A stretch of DNA of 64,000 nucleotides from Actinosynnema sp. ALI-1.44 (GTDB lineage Bacteria; Actinomycetota; Actinomycetes; Mycobacteriales; Pseudonocardiaceae). This document shows, piece after piece, positions 17,245 to 24,648 of this stretch (position 1 is its first letter; every line of letters begins with the position of its first letter). The position numbers were made by a program, and so were the translations under genes. Where the stretch lies: NCBI RefSeq assembly GCF_001984155.1, contig NZ_MTQO01000043.1, positions 124,001-188,000 of the forward strand. The letters run 5' to 3'. The notes under the pieces were generated by a model. The model searched no databases. It saw nothing but the letters and a program-made list of their open reading frames with translations, and was not told where the DNA came from.

Positions 17245-20112
17245 TCAGAGCTTGCCGAGGGACCACGTGACGTCTTCGAGGAGCTGGTCGATCACGACCT
17301 TGTCGGTCTGGTGGTGCATGATGCACGACCGGACGACCAGGCCCTCCTCGGGCAACGTGGTGGTGGACAGGTAGACGCTGCCGCGCGAGTTGATCAGCTC
17401 GGCCAGCCGTTCGTTGCGGCGCGCCTGCTCGGCGCGGTCGGCCGAGCGGGCACCGAACCCGACGGTCGGCAGGTGCGGCTCGCCCCGGTCGACCACCTTG
17501 ATGCCGTCCAGCTGCGCCAGCCGGTCGGCCAGGTCCTCGGCCAGGTCGAGCTTCTCGTCCAGGCAGCGTTCGAACGCCTTGATGCCGTGCAGTTTGATCG
17601 GCAGCCACGCGGTGAGGCCGCGTGCCTCGCGGGTGAGCTCCGGGCCGTAGTTGCAGAAGTCGACGAAGTTGTCGTCATTGGACAGCTCGGGGACGTACGC
17701 GGCGCTGCCGATCTCGAACGCCGCCTTGAGCTGTGACTGGTCCTTGACCAGCAGCGCGGAGATGCCGTGCGGCAGGAACAGCGACTTGTGCGCGTCCACC
17801 GCGATCGAGTCCGCCTCTCCGCTGCCCGCCAGCAGCGCCTTGCCCCTGCCGGTGAGCCGGAAGAACCCGCCGAAGCACGCGTCGGCGTGCATCCAGATGT
17901 TGTAGCGGGCGCAGAAGTCCGCCAGCTGGGCCAGGTCGTCGACCGCGCCCGTGTTGGTGGTGCCCGCGGTGCCGACGACGCAGGCCGGGACGTACCCGCG
18001 GTCGATGTCGTGGTTGACCGCGCGCCGCAACTCGTCGACGTCGATGCTGTAGTCACGGTTGACGCCGATGCTGCGCACCCGGTCACCGGGTATCCCGACC
18101 ATCCGGGCCGCCTTGGCGACTGAGAAGTGGCCCTGGCTGGACACGTACACGGTCGCCCGTTGCTGTGCCGCTTCACCGGCCTGCGCCAGAGCACAACGCA
18201 ACGCCATGAAGTTCGCGATCGACCCGCCCGTGGTCAGGTAGCCGAACGAACCCGCGCCGTAGCCGAGCATCGAGCAGAACCACCTGATCACGTTCGTCTC
18301 GATCTGGGTGAACCCGGGAGACGCCGCCCACGCGCCGGGGAACCGGTTGAGGGTGCGGGAGATGAACTCACCGACCGCGGCCTGGAACAGCCCGCCGGAC
18401 GGGACGTGCGCCATGAACCCGGGATGCGGGTGGATCATCCCGTTGGTCATCGCCTTGTCGAAGATCTCCGAGAGCAGCACCTCGAGGCTGGTGCCGTGCT
18501 GGGGAACGTCGTCCTCACGCAACAACGCGCCGATCAGCCTGCCGTCCGCGTCGTCGGAGTTGTGCAGGTAGGACGCGGGGTACTTGCCCGTCGCCAAGTC
18601 CTCCTGGTAGCGCAACAACCGGGCCGACACCGTGTCGAGCAGGTACTTCTGCTGGTCGAGTGCCAGGTCCAAAGTAGATGTCTGACCCAGCCGCGAGCCC
18701 GCCGTGGCACACTCGGCCGGGTAGGCGTCCAGTATCTTGTGCGCCTCGGTGTGGACGTCCATCCTGCTGCACAGGTCGTCCACGATGCCCCGCTGCTGTT
18801 CGTGCTTGGAGACCACCTCGTTGTACGGGATGGTGGTGAACGCGACCATGTGGTACAGCGGGATGAAGTCGCCCGGGTGCCGCAGGTGCAGCTGCTTCTC
18901 CAGCTTGTTGCGGGCGTGGAAGCCGGTGTCGTCGGTGTGGGACTTCAGCTCGGCCCGCATCGCCAGCGACAGGTCCGCGATCGCGTCACCGGGTGCCTTG
19001 CGGGCGTCGGTGAAGTCCGCGAGTGCCGTGCGGACCGCGGTCTCGAGGTCGTGCCTGGCCAGCCGCTTGTCCAGGATCTCGAAGAACGTGCGGACGTCCT
19101 CGAAGCTGCAGTTGATGCCCTGGCCGTAGAACGGCACCATCGTGTGCGCCGAGTCGCCGATGAGCACCGCGAGCTCGTGGTGGTACGGGAAGCACTTGAT
19201 GGTCTTCAACGACGACGGCGGCGCGGCCAGCACGTCCTTGGTCAGCTGCGGCAGGAACTCGACGATGTCGGGGAAGTGCTCCGCGAACAACGCCCGCACG
19301 TCCGCCTCGGTCCTGAGCTTGGCCCACGTCGGCTGCTCGGGGTCGTCGGACGTGAGCGGCATGAACAGGCCCGTGGTGTAGCTGCGGTCCACATTGGGTT
19401 GTGACAGCAGGACGAAGTCGCCGCGTGGCCACACGTGCAGGCCGTGGATCTCGCTGTCGGGCCTGCTGGGGTCACGCAACGCCTGGAGCAGCGCGTAACC
19501 GCCATCCGCCGACGGCGGCATCTTCAGCTCGGCGAACCCGTCGGTGATGTACTCCTGCGAGATGCTCATCCGCGCGCCGCGGCGTGACATCTCCTGCCGG
19601 ACGATGCTGTTGGCGCCGTCGCAGCCGATCAGGACGTCGCCGCGGCTCTCCCGGATGCCGTTCGAGCTGGTGGCGAACGTCGCCGTCGCGGTGGCGGGAT
19701 CCGCGCGGATGCACTCGTGCTCGAAGTGGATCCGCGCGCCCGCCTTCTCGGCCTCGTCCATCAGCGTGCGGTGCAGCAGTCCACGGGGGATGGACAGCAG
19801 GTGGTGGTCGTCCGCTGTGCCGTACCGTTGGTAGGACAGCGTTCCGTCCGCGTGGTGGATGACTCGTTGCGGTAAGGGCACCCCGTTCTGGTAGAGGACC
19901 TCGATGAGGTGCGGTTCGAGCGACTTCAGGCCGCGGCGGGTCAGGGTCAGGTTGAAGGAGTGGCCCTTGCCGTGGTGCGGACCACGGAAGTCGGTTCCAC
20001 GCTCGAAGAGTTCGACCTGGAAGGCACGCCTGCGCAGTTCGATCGCGACCAAGCACGCGACCGGGCCCGCGCCGACGATGACCGCCTTCGCCTGGTGGGT
20101 GTTTCCGGACAT
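17245..20112 (-). CDS. Kynurenine 3-monooxygenase-like / PLP aromatic amino acid decarboxylase fusion
   Basis: 955 aa, two complete enzymes in one chain. Residues about 8-460 are an FAD monooxygenase: dinucleotide fold VIVGAGPVACLVAIEL (11-26), substrate-side SFNLTLTRRGLKSL (52-65), GCDGANSIVR (163-172), GDSAHTMVPFYGQG (319-332), and the KMO-type C-terminal IPLYHMVAF (417-425). Residues about 480-955 are a group II decarboxylase: His662 in SSQGHFSV, HADACFGG (742-749) and PLP Lys776 in VDAHKSLFLPHG. Expected chemistry is kynurenine to 3-hydroxykynurenine to 3-hydroxykynurenamine, but the true substrate is unproven. The ATG at 20112 follows a strong AGGAGG. Both halves look intact and the frame runs through without stop, so this is a real fusion rather than two mispredicted genes. 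Confidence 0.92.
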   Translation of the reverse strand: MSGNTHQAKAVIVGAGPVACLVAIELRRRAFQVELFERGTDFRGPHHGKGHSFNLTLTRRGLKSLEPHLIEVLYQNGVPLPQRVIHHADGTLSYQRYGTADDHHLLSIPRGLLHRTLMDEAEKAGARIHFEHECIRADPATATATFATSSNGIRESRGDVLIGCDGANSIVRQEMSRRGARMSISQEYITDGFAELKMPPSADGGYALLQALRDPSRPDSEIHGLHVWPRGDFVLLSQPNVDRSYTTGLFMPLTSDDPEQPTWAKLRTEADVRALFAEHFPDIVEFLPQLTKDVLAAPPSSLKTIKCFPYHHELAVLIGDSAHTMVPFYGQGINCSFEDVRTFFEILDKRLARHDLETAVRTALADFTDARKAPGDAIADLSLAMRAELKSHTDDTGFHARNKLEKQLHLRHPGDFIPLYHMVAFTTIPYNEVVSKHEQQRGIVDDLCSRMDVHTEAHKILDAYPAECATAGSRLGQTSTLDLALDQQKYLLDTVSARLLRYQEDLATGKYPASYLHNSDDADGRLIGALLREDDVPQHGTSLEVLLSEIFDKAMTNGMIHPHPGFMAHVPSGGLFQAAVGEFISRTLNRFPGAWAASPGFTQIETNVIRWFCSMLGYGAGSFGYLTTGGSIANFMALRCALAQAGEAAQQRATVYVSSQGHFSVAKAARMVGIPGDRVRSIGVNRDYSIDVDELRRAVNHDIDRGYVPACVVGTAGTTNTGAVDDLAQLADFCARYNIWMHADACFGGFFRLTGRGKALLAGSGEADSIAVDAHKSLFLPHGISALLVKDQSQLKAAFEIGSAAYVPELSNDDNFVDFCNYGPELTREARGLTAWLPIKLHGIKAFERCLDEKLDLAEDLADRLAQLDGIKVVDRGEPHLPTVGFGARSADRAEQARRNERLAELINSRGSVYLSTTTLPEEGLVVRSCIMHHQTDKVVIDQLLEDVTWSLGKL

Positions 20113-20243
20113 GTACGCCTCCTGGCCCAATCGCGCCGTAACCGATCGCGTGGGTCTGTGTGACAGGGACAGTGGGGGAACGCCTGAAACGAAAGCTATT
20201 CCGGCTGCCTCTTGCTCCACTCTCGGCGGGACGCGACGGGCGA
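20113..20243 (-). promoter_or_regulatory. Gap upstream of the fusion gene
   Basis: 131 bases separate the transglutaminase-like gene from the fusion gene on the same strand. The AGGAGG ribosome site ends just before 20112. The gap could hold an internal promoter, but I see no convincing boxes and no hairpin. Confidence 0.3.
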
Positions 20244-20900
20244 TCAGCTCTCGGTGGCCTGTGCGGCCAGGGCCCCGGCGTCGGGCACGACAGCGCCGTT
20301 GGGGCCGTCGGTGAACATGCCGGGGTGGCGTGACCGCATCAGACCGATCAACCGGTCGTAGTCGACATCGTCGAAGTGTCCGTGCTCGGTGAGGAACTCC
20401 ATCTGTTCCCCGCCGGTGAACGGGTGCAGGCGCGCGTCGGACTCGCCGTCGAACTCCAGCGGTGGCATCCGGTACAGCCGGCACAGCACCTTGTTGAACA
20501 CCGGGGTGACGTACAGCCACCGCCCGCCGAGCTGGATCGACGTCAGCCAGTGCACGAACGTGTCGCCGCCGACCAGCGCCTTGAGCGCCGGAGACGCCAG
20601 GTGGTTGCGGACCTCGCTGACGACGATCCTGCTGGGGATCCCGACGGCACGGACCGCCGCCGCGTACAGGATCGACTTGTGCGCGCAGAATCCCTGTCCA
20701 CGGGCGGCGATCGCACTGGCCCGCAGGCCCTCCCTGGACAGATCCTGACCGCTGACTTCGTAGTGCAGGCCGTCGCGAACCGCGTAGAACAGCCGGACGG
20801 CCCGGTCTTTGCGCGTTGTGGCGTCGCCGATGGCCTTGGCGACGAAGTCCTGGACGCGTTGGTCGCGGTAGTCCAGGAACTCGGTGGGGTGGGTCACCAC
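20244..20900 (-). CDS. Transglutaminase-fold protein, candidate amide synthase
   Basis: 218 aa. The Cys-His part of the transglutaminase triad is clear: C72 in RGQGFCAHKSILYAAAVRAVGIPSR and H117 in DTFVHW. The third residue, normally Asp in a WxxVDPT motif, reads Thr132 in WLYVTPVFN, so the triad is altered. In andrimid biosynthesis the transglutaminase homologue AdmF joins an amine to a carrier-bound acyl group. With a ligase, carrier protein and dehydrogenase in the same operon, a comparable amide-forming role is inferred. GTG codons at 20900 and 20897 are possible starts; the second overlaps the upstream stop as GTGA. Confidence 0.75.
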   Translation of the reverse strand: MVTHPTEFLDYRDQRVQDFVAKAIGDATTRKDRAVRLFYAVRDGLHYEVSGQDLSREGLRASAIAARGQGFCAHKSILYAAAVRAVGIPSRIVVSEVRNHLASPALKALVGGDTFVHWLTSIQLGGRWLYVTPVFNKVLCRLYRMPPLEFDGESDARLHPFTGGEQMEFLTEHGHFDDVDYDRLIGLMRSRHPGMFTDGPNGAVVPDAGALAAQATES

Positions 20901-22057
20901 GACGATCCTCCGTTCTCGCCCAGATCCGTGGAACCGATGCCCATGACGGCGGCGACCTTGTTGCGCTGGATCTCCGAGGTCCCGGAGTAGATGGTCCCGG
21001 CGATCGCGTCACGCAGGCCGCGCTCGATCCCGGTGGACGACAGGTATCCGGCGCCGCCGAACACCTGCACGGCGGTCCGCGCGGTGGCCACGTTGGCCTC
21101 GCTCACCACGATCTTGGTCATCGCCACGCGTGCGGTGACGTCCTCGCCCGCGACCATCCTGGCGGTGGTGTCGTGCAGCCATTTCCGGGCGGTCTCGACA
21201 CTGATCCGCATGTCGACGATCTTGTGGGCGACTGCCTGGAACGCGCCGATCGGCTGTCCGAACTGGACACGACCGCGGGCGCGGCGCGCGCACGCGGCCA
21301 ACCGGCGCCGCATCTGGCCGACCTGCCCGGCAGCGATGAACAGGATCTCGCGCGCCATCACGTGCGACAGCAGCCACGAGCCGCCACCGACCTGACCGAC
21401 GACGTGATCGGCCGGGACACGCACGTCGTTCAGCTCCGCCGTGCCCAGCGGTGAGCACCGCAGGCCCATCTTTCCCAGCGGCTCGCTCAGCGTGAACCCC
21501 TTGGTGTCACGCGGAACAGCGAACGCCGTCAGCCCGGTGAAAGTGCCAGGTTGTCCGGTCACTGTGTACACCACGACCAGGTCGGCGATGGGTCCGTTGG
21601 AGATGAACGCTTTGCGTCCGTTGAGGACGTAATGGTCGTTGTCCGCTACGGCTGTCGTGCTCATCGCGAGGGCGTCCGACCCGGCCTGCGGCTCGGTGAT
21701 CGCGTGGGCGCCGATGATCCGTCCCGTGGTGACGGCGTGTTCGTAGCGTTCCCGCAAGGCAGGGGAGCCGAACCGGGCCAGGGGAACCGCGCAACTGGCC
21801 AGCTGGGTGGCCACGCTGAACCCGAGGCTCGCGTCGTCGCTGCCGTGACCGAGGCCCTCCAGTGCCGCGGTGAGCTGGGGCAGCGTCTGGTCGCAGCGCC
21901 TCCGGTCGCTGGTGAACGGCAGTCCGAAAAGGCCGGTCGCGGCGATGAGATGCCATTTCTCGTGGGAGAACTCGGCCGACTGGTCGTCGGCCGTCACACC
22001 GGTGCCGAGCTTCTCACCGAGCTCAGCCATCCGCTCGTACCACTCCTCCGAGCGCAT
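20894..22057 (-). CDS. PltE/RedW-like acyl-ACP dehydrogenase
   Basis: 387 aa FAD acyl-CoA dehydrogenase fold. The C-terminal IYSGTSEIQRN has Ser where short-chain enzymes have their catalytic Glu; instead E237 in AREILFIAAGQ matches the position used by isovaleryl-CoA and prolyl-carrier dehydrogenases. ISNGPIADLVVVY and SEPLGKMGLRC resemble PltE/RedW, which oxidise prolyl-S-carrier to pyrrolyl-S-carrier. The ATG at 22057 follows AAGGAGG; upstream in-frame codons belong to a repeat hairpin. It is coupled to the transglutaminase-like gene and lies below the carrier and ligase genes. Pyrrole formation is therefore plausible, not shown. Confidence 0.85.
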   Translation of the reverse strand: MRSEEWYERMAELGEKLGTGVTADDQSAEFSHEKWHLIAATGLFGLPFTSDRRRCDQTLPQLTAALEGLGHGSDDASLGFSVATQLASCAVPLARFGSPALRERYEHAVTTGRIIGAHAITEPQAGSDALAMSTTAVADNDHYVLNGRKAFISNGPIADLVVVYTVTGQPGTFTGLTAFAVPRDTKGFTLSEPLGKMGLRCSPLGTAELNDVRVPADHVVGQVGGGSWLLSHVMAREILFIAAGQVGQMRRRLAACARRARGRVQFGQPIGAFQAVAHKIVDMRISVETARKWLHDTTARMVAGEDVTARVAMTKIVVSEANVATARTAVQVFGGAGYLSSTGIERGLRDAIAGTIYSGTSEIQRNKVAAVMGIGSTDLGENGGSSW

Positions 22058-22084
22058 GAAATACCTCCTTCCGCAGGTGGGACA

Positions 22085-22128
22085 TCGTGAGTGGTTACCG
22101 GGGTCCTGACCCCGACAACCACTCACGA
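22085..22128. terminator. Intra-operon hairpin of the TCGTGAGTG repeat family
   Basis: A 21-position stem with two mismatches (arms 22085-22105 and 22108-22128, 2-base loop) sits between the EctC-like gene and the dehydrogenase, which read in the same direction. Its outer arms match those of the hairpin at 7315-7364. It may partly terminate the transcript and so set different levels for the upstream and downstream genes. Confidence 0.6.
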
Positions 22129-22133
22129 GGGGT

Positions 22134-22508
22134 TCAGTAGCAGGAATAGCCGTCCTGGCAGAGGGAGTGCTTTTCCTCGCCGGACAACGGCGGGTTGAAC
22201 ACGCTGATCAGGTGCAGGTCCTCCGATGCAGCTGCGGTCAGGGTGTGTGCGTCGTGCTGGTCGAGCGCGTATAACACCCCCGGTTCGATCGGGTGCGTCA
22301 CGCCGTCGCTCGTGACCACCTCGCCTTTCCCGGAGATGCAGTAGCAGGCTTCCAGGTGCTTGCGGTACTGCAGCTTCGAGCTGGTGCCCGCGTGCACGAC
22401 GGTGTGGCAGACGGTGAATCCCATGCCGTCGTCGGCGACGAGCAGCCGGTAGCTGTCACCGTTTCCCCAGTCGACCCTCTTGACGGTTTCCCTGGTGCGA
22501 ATGAACAT
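22134..22508 (-). CDS. Orphan ectoine-synthase-like cupin cyclase
   Basis: 124 aa single-domain cupin closely resembling L-ectoine synthase EctC over its whole length: early RLLVADDGMGF, VVHAGT, YRKHLEACYCISGKGEV, PIEPGVLYALDQHDAH and late FNPPLSGEEKH. The iron-ligand positions known in EctC (Glu, Tyr, His) are kept as E53, Y80 and H88. EctC closes a ring by attack of an amine on an amide carbonyl with loss of water. No ectA, ectB or ectD is present, so it is more likely a pathway cyclase acting on an N-acyl amine than an osmolyte enzyme. It lies 74 bases below the carrier-protein gene. Confidence 0.88.
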   Translation of the reverse strand: MFIRTRETVKRVDWGNGDSYRLLVADDGMGFTVCHTVVHAGTSSKLQYRKHLEACYCISGKGEVVTSDGVTHPIEPGVLYALDQHDAHTLTAAASEDLHLISVFNPPLSGEEKHSLCQDGYSCY

Positions 22509-22582
22509 CGTTGTTCTCCGATCTGTTTTGGGCGTGCGTCACCCACTGGGAAAAGCGGGTGAGAAAAGGGAAAGGTGTAAAC

Positions 22583-22837
22583 CTAGGCCTGCGGCTGCGG
22601 CGCGGCGCCGAGGAACTCGGCGATCGAGGCGACCGACCGGAAGTAGTCCGGGCGCAGGTCGGCGGCGTCGATGTCGACACCGAACTCGGCGGACAGCCCG
22701 CTGACCAGGCGGACGAGACTGAGGCTGGTGATCAGCCCGCTGGCGATCAGGTCGTAGTCGTCCGGCAGGTCGGCCGGGGTGACGTCGGGTGCGAAGTTGC
22801 GCAGCACCCATTCCTTGATCTCTTCGGTCGGCGGCAT
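22583..22837 (-). CDS. Free-standing acyl/peptidyl carrier protein
   Basis: 84 aa four-helix carrier. The phosphopantetheine site is Ser38 in SGLITSLSLVRLV, where the common DSL reads TSL. The acidic helix-2 and helix-3 surfaces and the length fit discrete carriers such as PltL. It lies one base downstream of the adenylating ligase and is its obvious partner. It should carry the activated amino acid for the dehydrogenase and then the amide-forming enzyme. Confidence 0.9.
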   Translation of the reverse strand: MPPTEEIKEWVLRNFAPDVTPADLPDDYDLIASGLITSLSLVRLVSGLSAEFGVDIDAADLRPDYFRSVASIAEFLGAAPQPQA

Positions 22838-22838
22838 G

Positions 22839-24287
22839 TCAGATCCTTTCTGTGTAACGGGTTTTCACGGCCGTGCGGTCGACCTTGCCGGTCGACGTCT
22901 TCGGCAGCGCCTCGTCGACGATCGTGATCGTGGTGGGGATGGCTGTCCTGGCAAGGCCCTCCATGCACAGCTGGCGCAGCTTGAGGCTGTTGAGCGCGGA
23001 TCCCTCCCTGCGGCTGACGACCGCGTGCAGCACGTTGCCCGCCAGGTCGTCGGGCACGGCGACGACCGCGACCTCCGCGACGTCCGGGTGGCGCTGGATG
23101 ACGTGCTCGACCTCGGCCATGTTGGTGCGGGCGCCGCGGACCTTCACGTGGAAGTCGGCGCGGCCTTCGAGGGTGAGTACCCCGTGCTCGTCCCGGTGCA
23201 CGACGTCGCCGGTCCGGTAGAACACGGTGTCGCCGTGGGGGACGAATCGGTCCCGGGTGACGTTCGGGTCGAGGTAGCCGCTGGCCTGGAACGGCGTGGA
23301 CACCCACAGCTCACCCGAGCCGGGGCCGTCGAGCAGGTCACCGTCGCAGGTGATGACGCGCGTGTCGACGCCGGGAAGCGGGGAACCGATCGGCAGCTGC
23401 CGCTCGGCCGCGTCGGTGATCTCGTACATGGTCGAGTCGTTGGTCTCGGTACAGCCGTAGAGGTTGTAACGGCGGGCGGCGGGGAACATCCGCGCCAGCT
23501 CGGGCAGCAGCCGCGGCGGCGCGGAGTCACCGGTCACCACCACGTGCTGGACGTCGGGGAACCAGACGGGGCCGATGCTGAGGTCGGCCAGCAACCGGTA
23601 GACCATCGGCACGGCCTGCACGACGGTGATCCGGTGGCTGTCGACCAGGTGCGCGAGGTAGCTCCCGTCGGTGGCGAACTGGGGTTCGACGAGTGTCACG
23701 GTCGCGCCCCCGGCCAGCGACGCCCACACGTCCAACAGCGAGAGATCGAAGTTCAGCGGCGCGTAGGACAACACCCGTGCCCCCGGCCGGATGTCGAACG
23801 CGGTCGCTGCCCAGTCGAAGAAGTTGTCCACACCGCGTGGTGACAGCGGAACGAGCTTGGGCACACCGGTCGACCCGGACGTGGTGAGGATCAGCAGCGA
23901 GTCCCCGGCGGGCGGTGCGTGGTACACGCCTTCGGGCCGGGTGGGCTCGCTCAGCACAGGGCTCGGCGTGACCAGCCGTGACACACCCGCTGCGTTGGCG
24001 AGCATGGCCAACGCCGCGCTGCCCAGGTCGCGGGACGGCAGTACGACCGTGTGACCCGCGCGCCACAGGGCGATCAGCAGGACCACCAGCTCCGGTGACT
24101 TGTCCGCGGACACCGCGACCCGCTCACCGCGCTGGAGACCTGACGAAGCCAGCTCGGCCGTGGCGTCGTCGACCATCCGGGCGAGATCGGAATAGGTTAT
24201 GGTCACGTCCCTCCAGCGGAGCGCGGGCGCGCCCGGCCGTTCGGCGATCCGCTCCTTCAGCCGCGCGAGGAACTTCTGAGAAGGCAT
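22839..24287 (-). CDS. Amino-acid adenylating ligase (stand-alone A domain)
   Basis: 482 aa ANL-family enzyme. Core motifs are present: LTTSGSTGVPKL (134-145), YGCTETNDS (277-285), the FYRTGD motif and the C-terminal catalytic Lys468 in PKTSTGK. FDLS (180-183) puts Asp181 where A domains bind the alpha-amino group, so an amino acid rather than an aryl or fatty acid is the likely substrate. With the adjacent carrier and PltE-like dehydrogenase it forms the kind of trio (PltF-PltL-PltE) that makes pyrrole-2-carboxyl-carrier from proline. Proline specificity is inference from context. It is the first gene of the long leftward operon. Confidence 0.88.
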   Translation of the reverse strand: MPSQKFLARLKERIAERPGAPALRWRDVTITYSDLARMVDDATAELASSGLQRGERVAVSADKSPELVVLLIALWRAGHTVVLPSRDLGSAALAMLANAAGVSRLVTPSPVLSEPTRPEGVYHAPPAGDSLLILTTSGSTGVPKLVPLSPRGVDNFFDWAATAFDIRPGARVLSYAPLNFDLSLLDVWASLAGGATVTLVEPQFATDGSYLAHLVDSHRITVVQAVPMVYRLLADLSIGPVWFPDVQHVVVTGDSAPPRLLPELARMFPAARRYNLYGCTETNDSTMYEITDAAERQLPIGSPLPGVDTRVITCDGDLLDGPGSGELWVSTPFQASGYLDPNVTRDRFVPHGDTVFYRTGDVVHRDEHGVLTLEGRADFHVKVRGARTNMAEVEHVIQRHPDVAEVAVVAVPDDLAGNVLHAVVSRREGSALNSLKLRQLCMEGLARTAIPTTITIVDEALPKTSTGKVDRTAVKTRYTERI

Positions 24288-24648
24288 GGTCGGCTCCCGT
24301 GTCGTGTTCCCGCCAATTCGCTGGGAGGAAAAGGAAAACTCCCTCGGCCCGAGTCGAATGTGGCGTCGATGCGATGTACAAACCCCCGGCTCACCCCGGT
24401 ATTCTCGGTTGTGACGTGGATCATATCGAATGGTGGGCGACTTGACTGAGTGTGCTCGCCGAGGTGGTCACGGGCTTGTCGACACGTGTCCGGCCGGTGT
24501 AGACGGCGGCCGTTTGTCGTTGGGTGGCACCGAGTTGGTCAAGTGAGAGCGATGTGGGTGCACCGCATTGCCGGTCTGTCCCGTGCGTGCGTTCACTGGT
24601 ATGGCGCGCAGATCACTGACACCAAGGCCGAATGCGGGAGACGACGAC
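24288..24648. promoter_or_regulatory. Main divergent promoter region of the cluster
   Basis: 361 bases between the ligase gene and the TrpB2-like gene must hold promoters for both cluster arms. A perfect 10-base palindrome GACACGTGTC (24481-24490) is followed by a CCGGCCGG element, and the sequence around 24410-24445 is less GC-rich than the surroundings. No coding sequence is convincing here; in-frame codons upstream of 24649 lack a ribosome site. Confidence 0.5.

Noticed and set aside
15205-17736. 843-codon plus-strand open frame
   Set aside because: It runs antisense to the trpE, P450 and fusion genes, is rich in Arg, Gln, His and Val without domains, and is the usual artefact of high GC at third codon positions.
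20113-21012. 300-codon extension of the KMO-decarboxylase frame
   Set aside because: It overlaps the transglutaminase-like gene in another frame and shows no domain; AGGAGG directly precedes the ATG at 20112.
22134-22508. Ectoine biosynthesis locus
   Set aside because: Only the EctC-like protein is present; there is no acetyltransferase, aminotransferase or hydroxylase nearby, so calling it osmolyte synthesis would be wrong.
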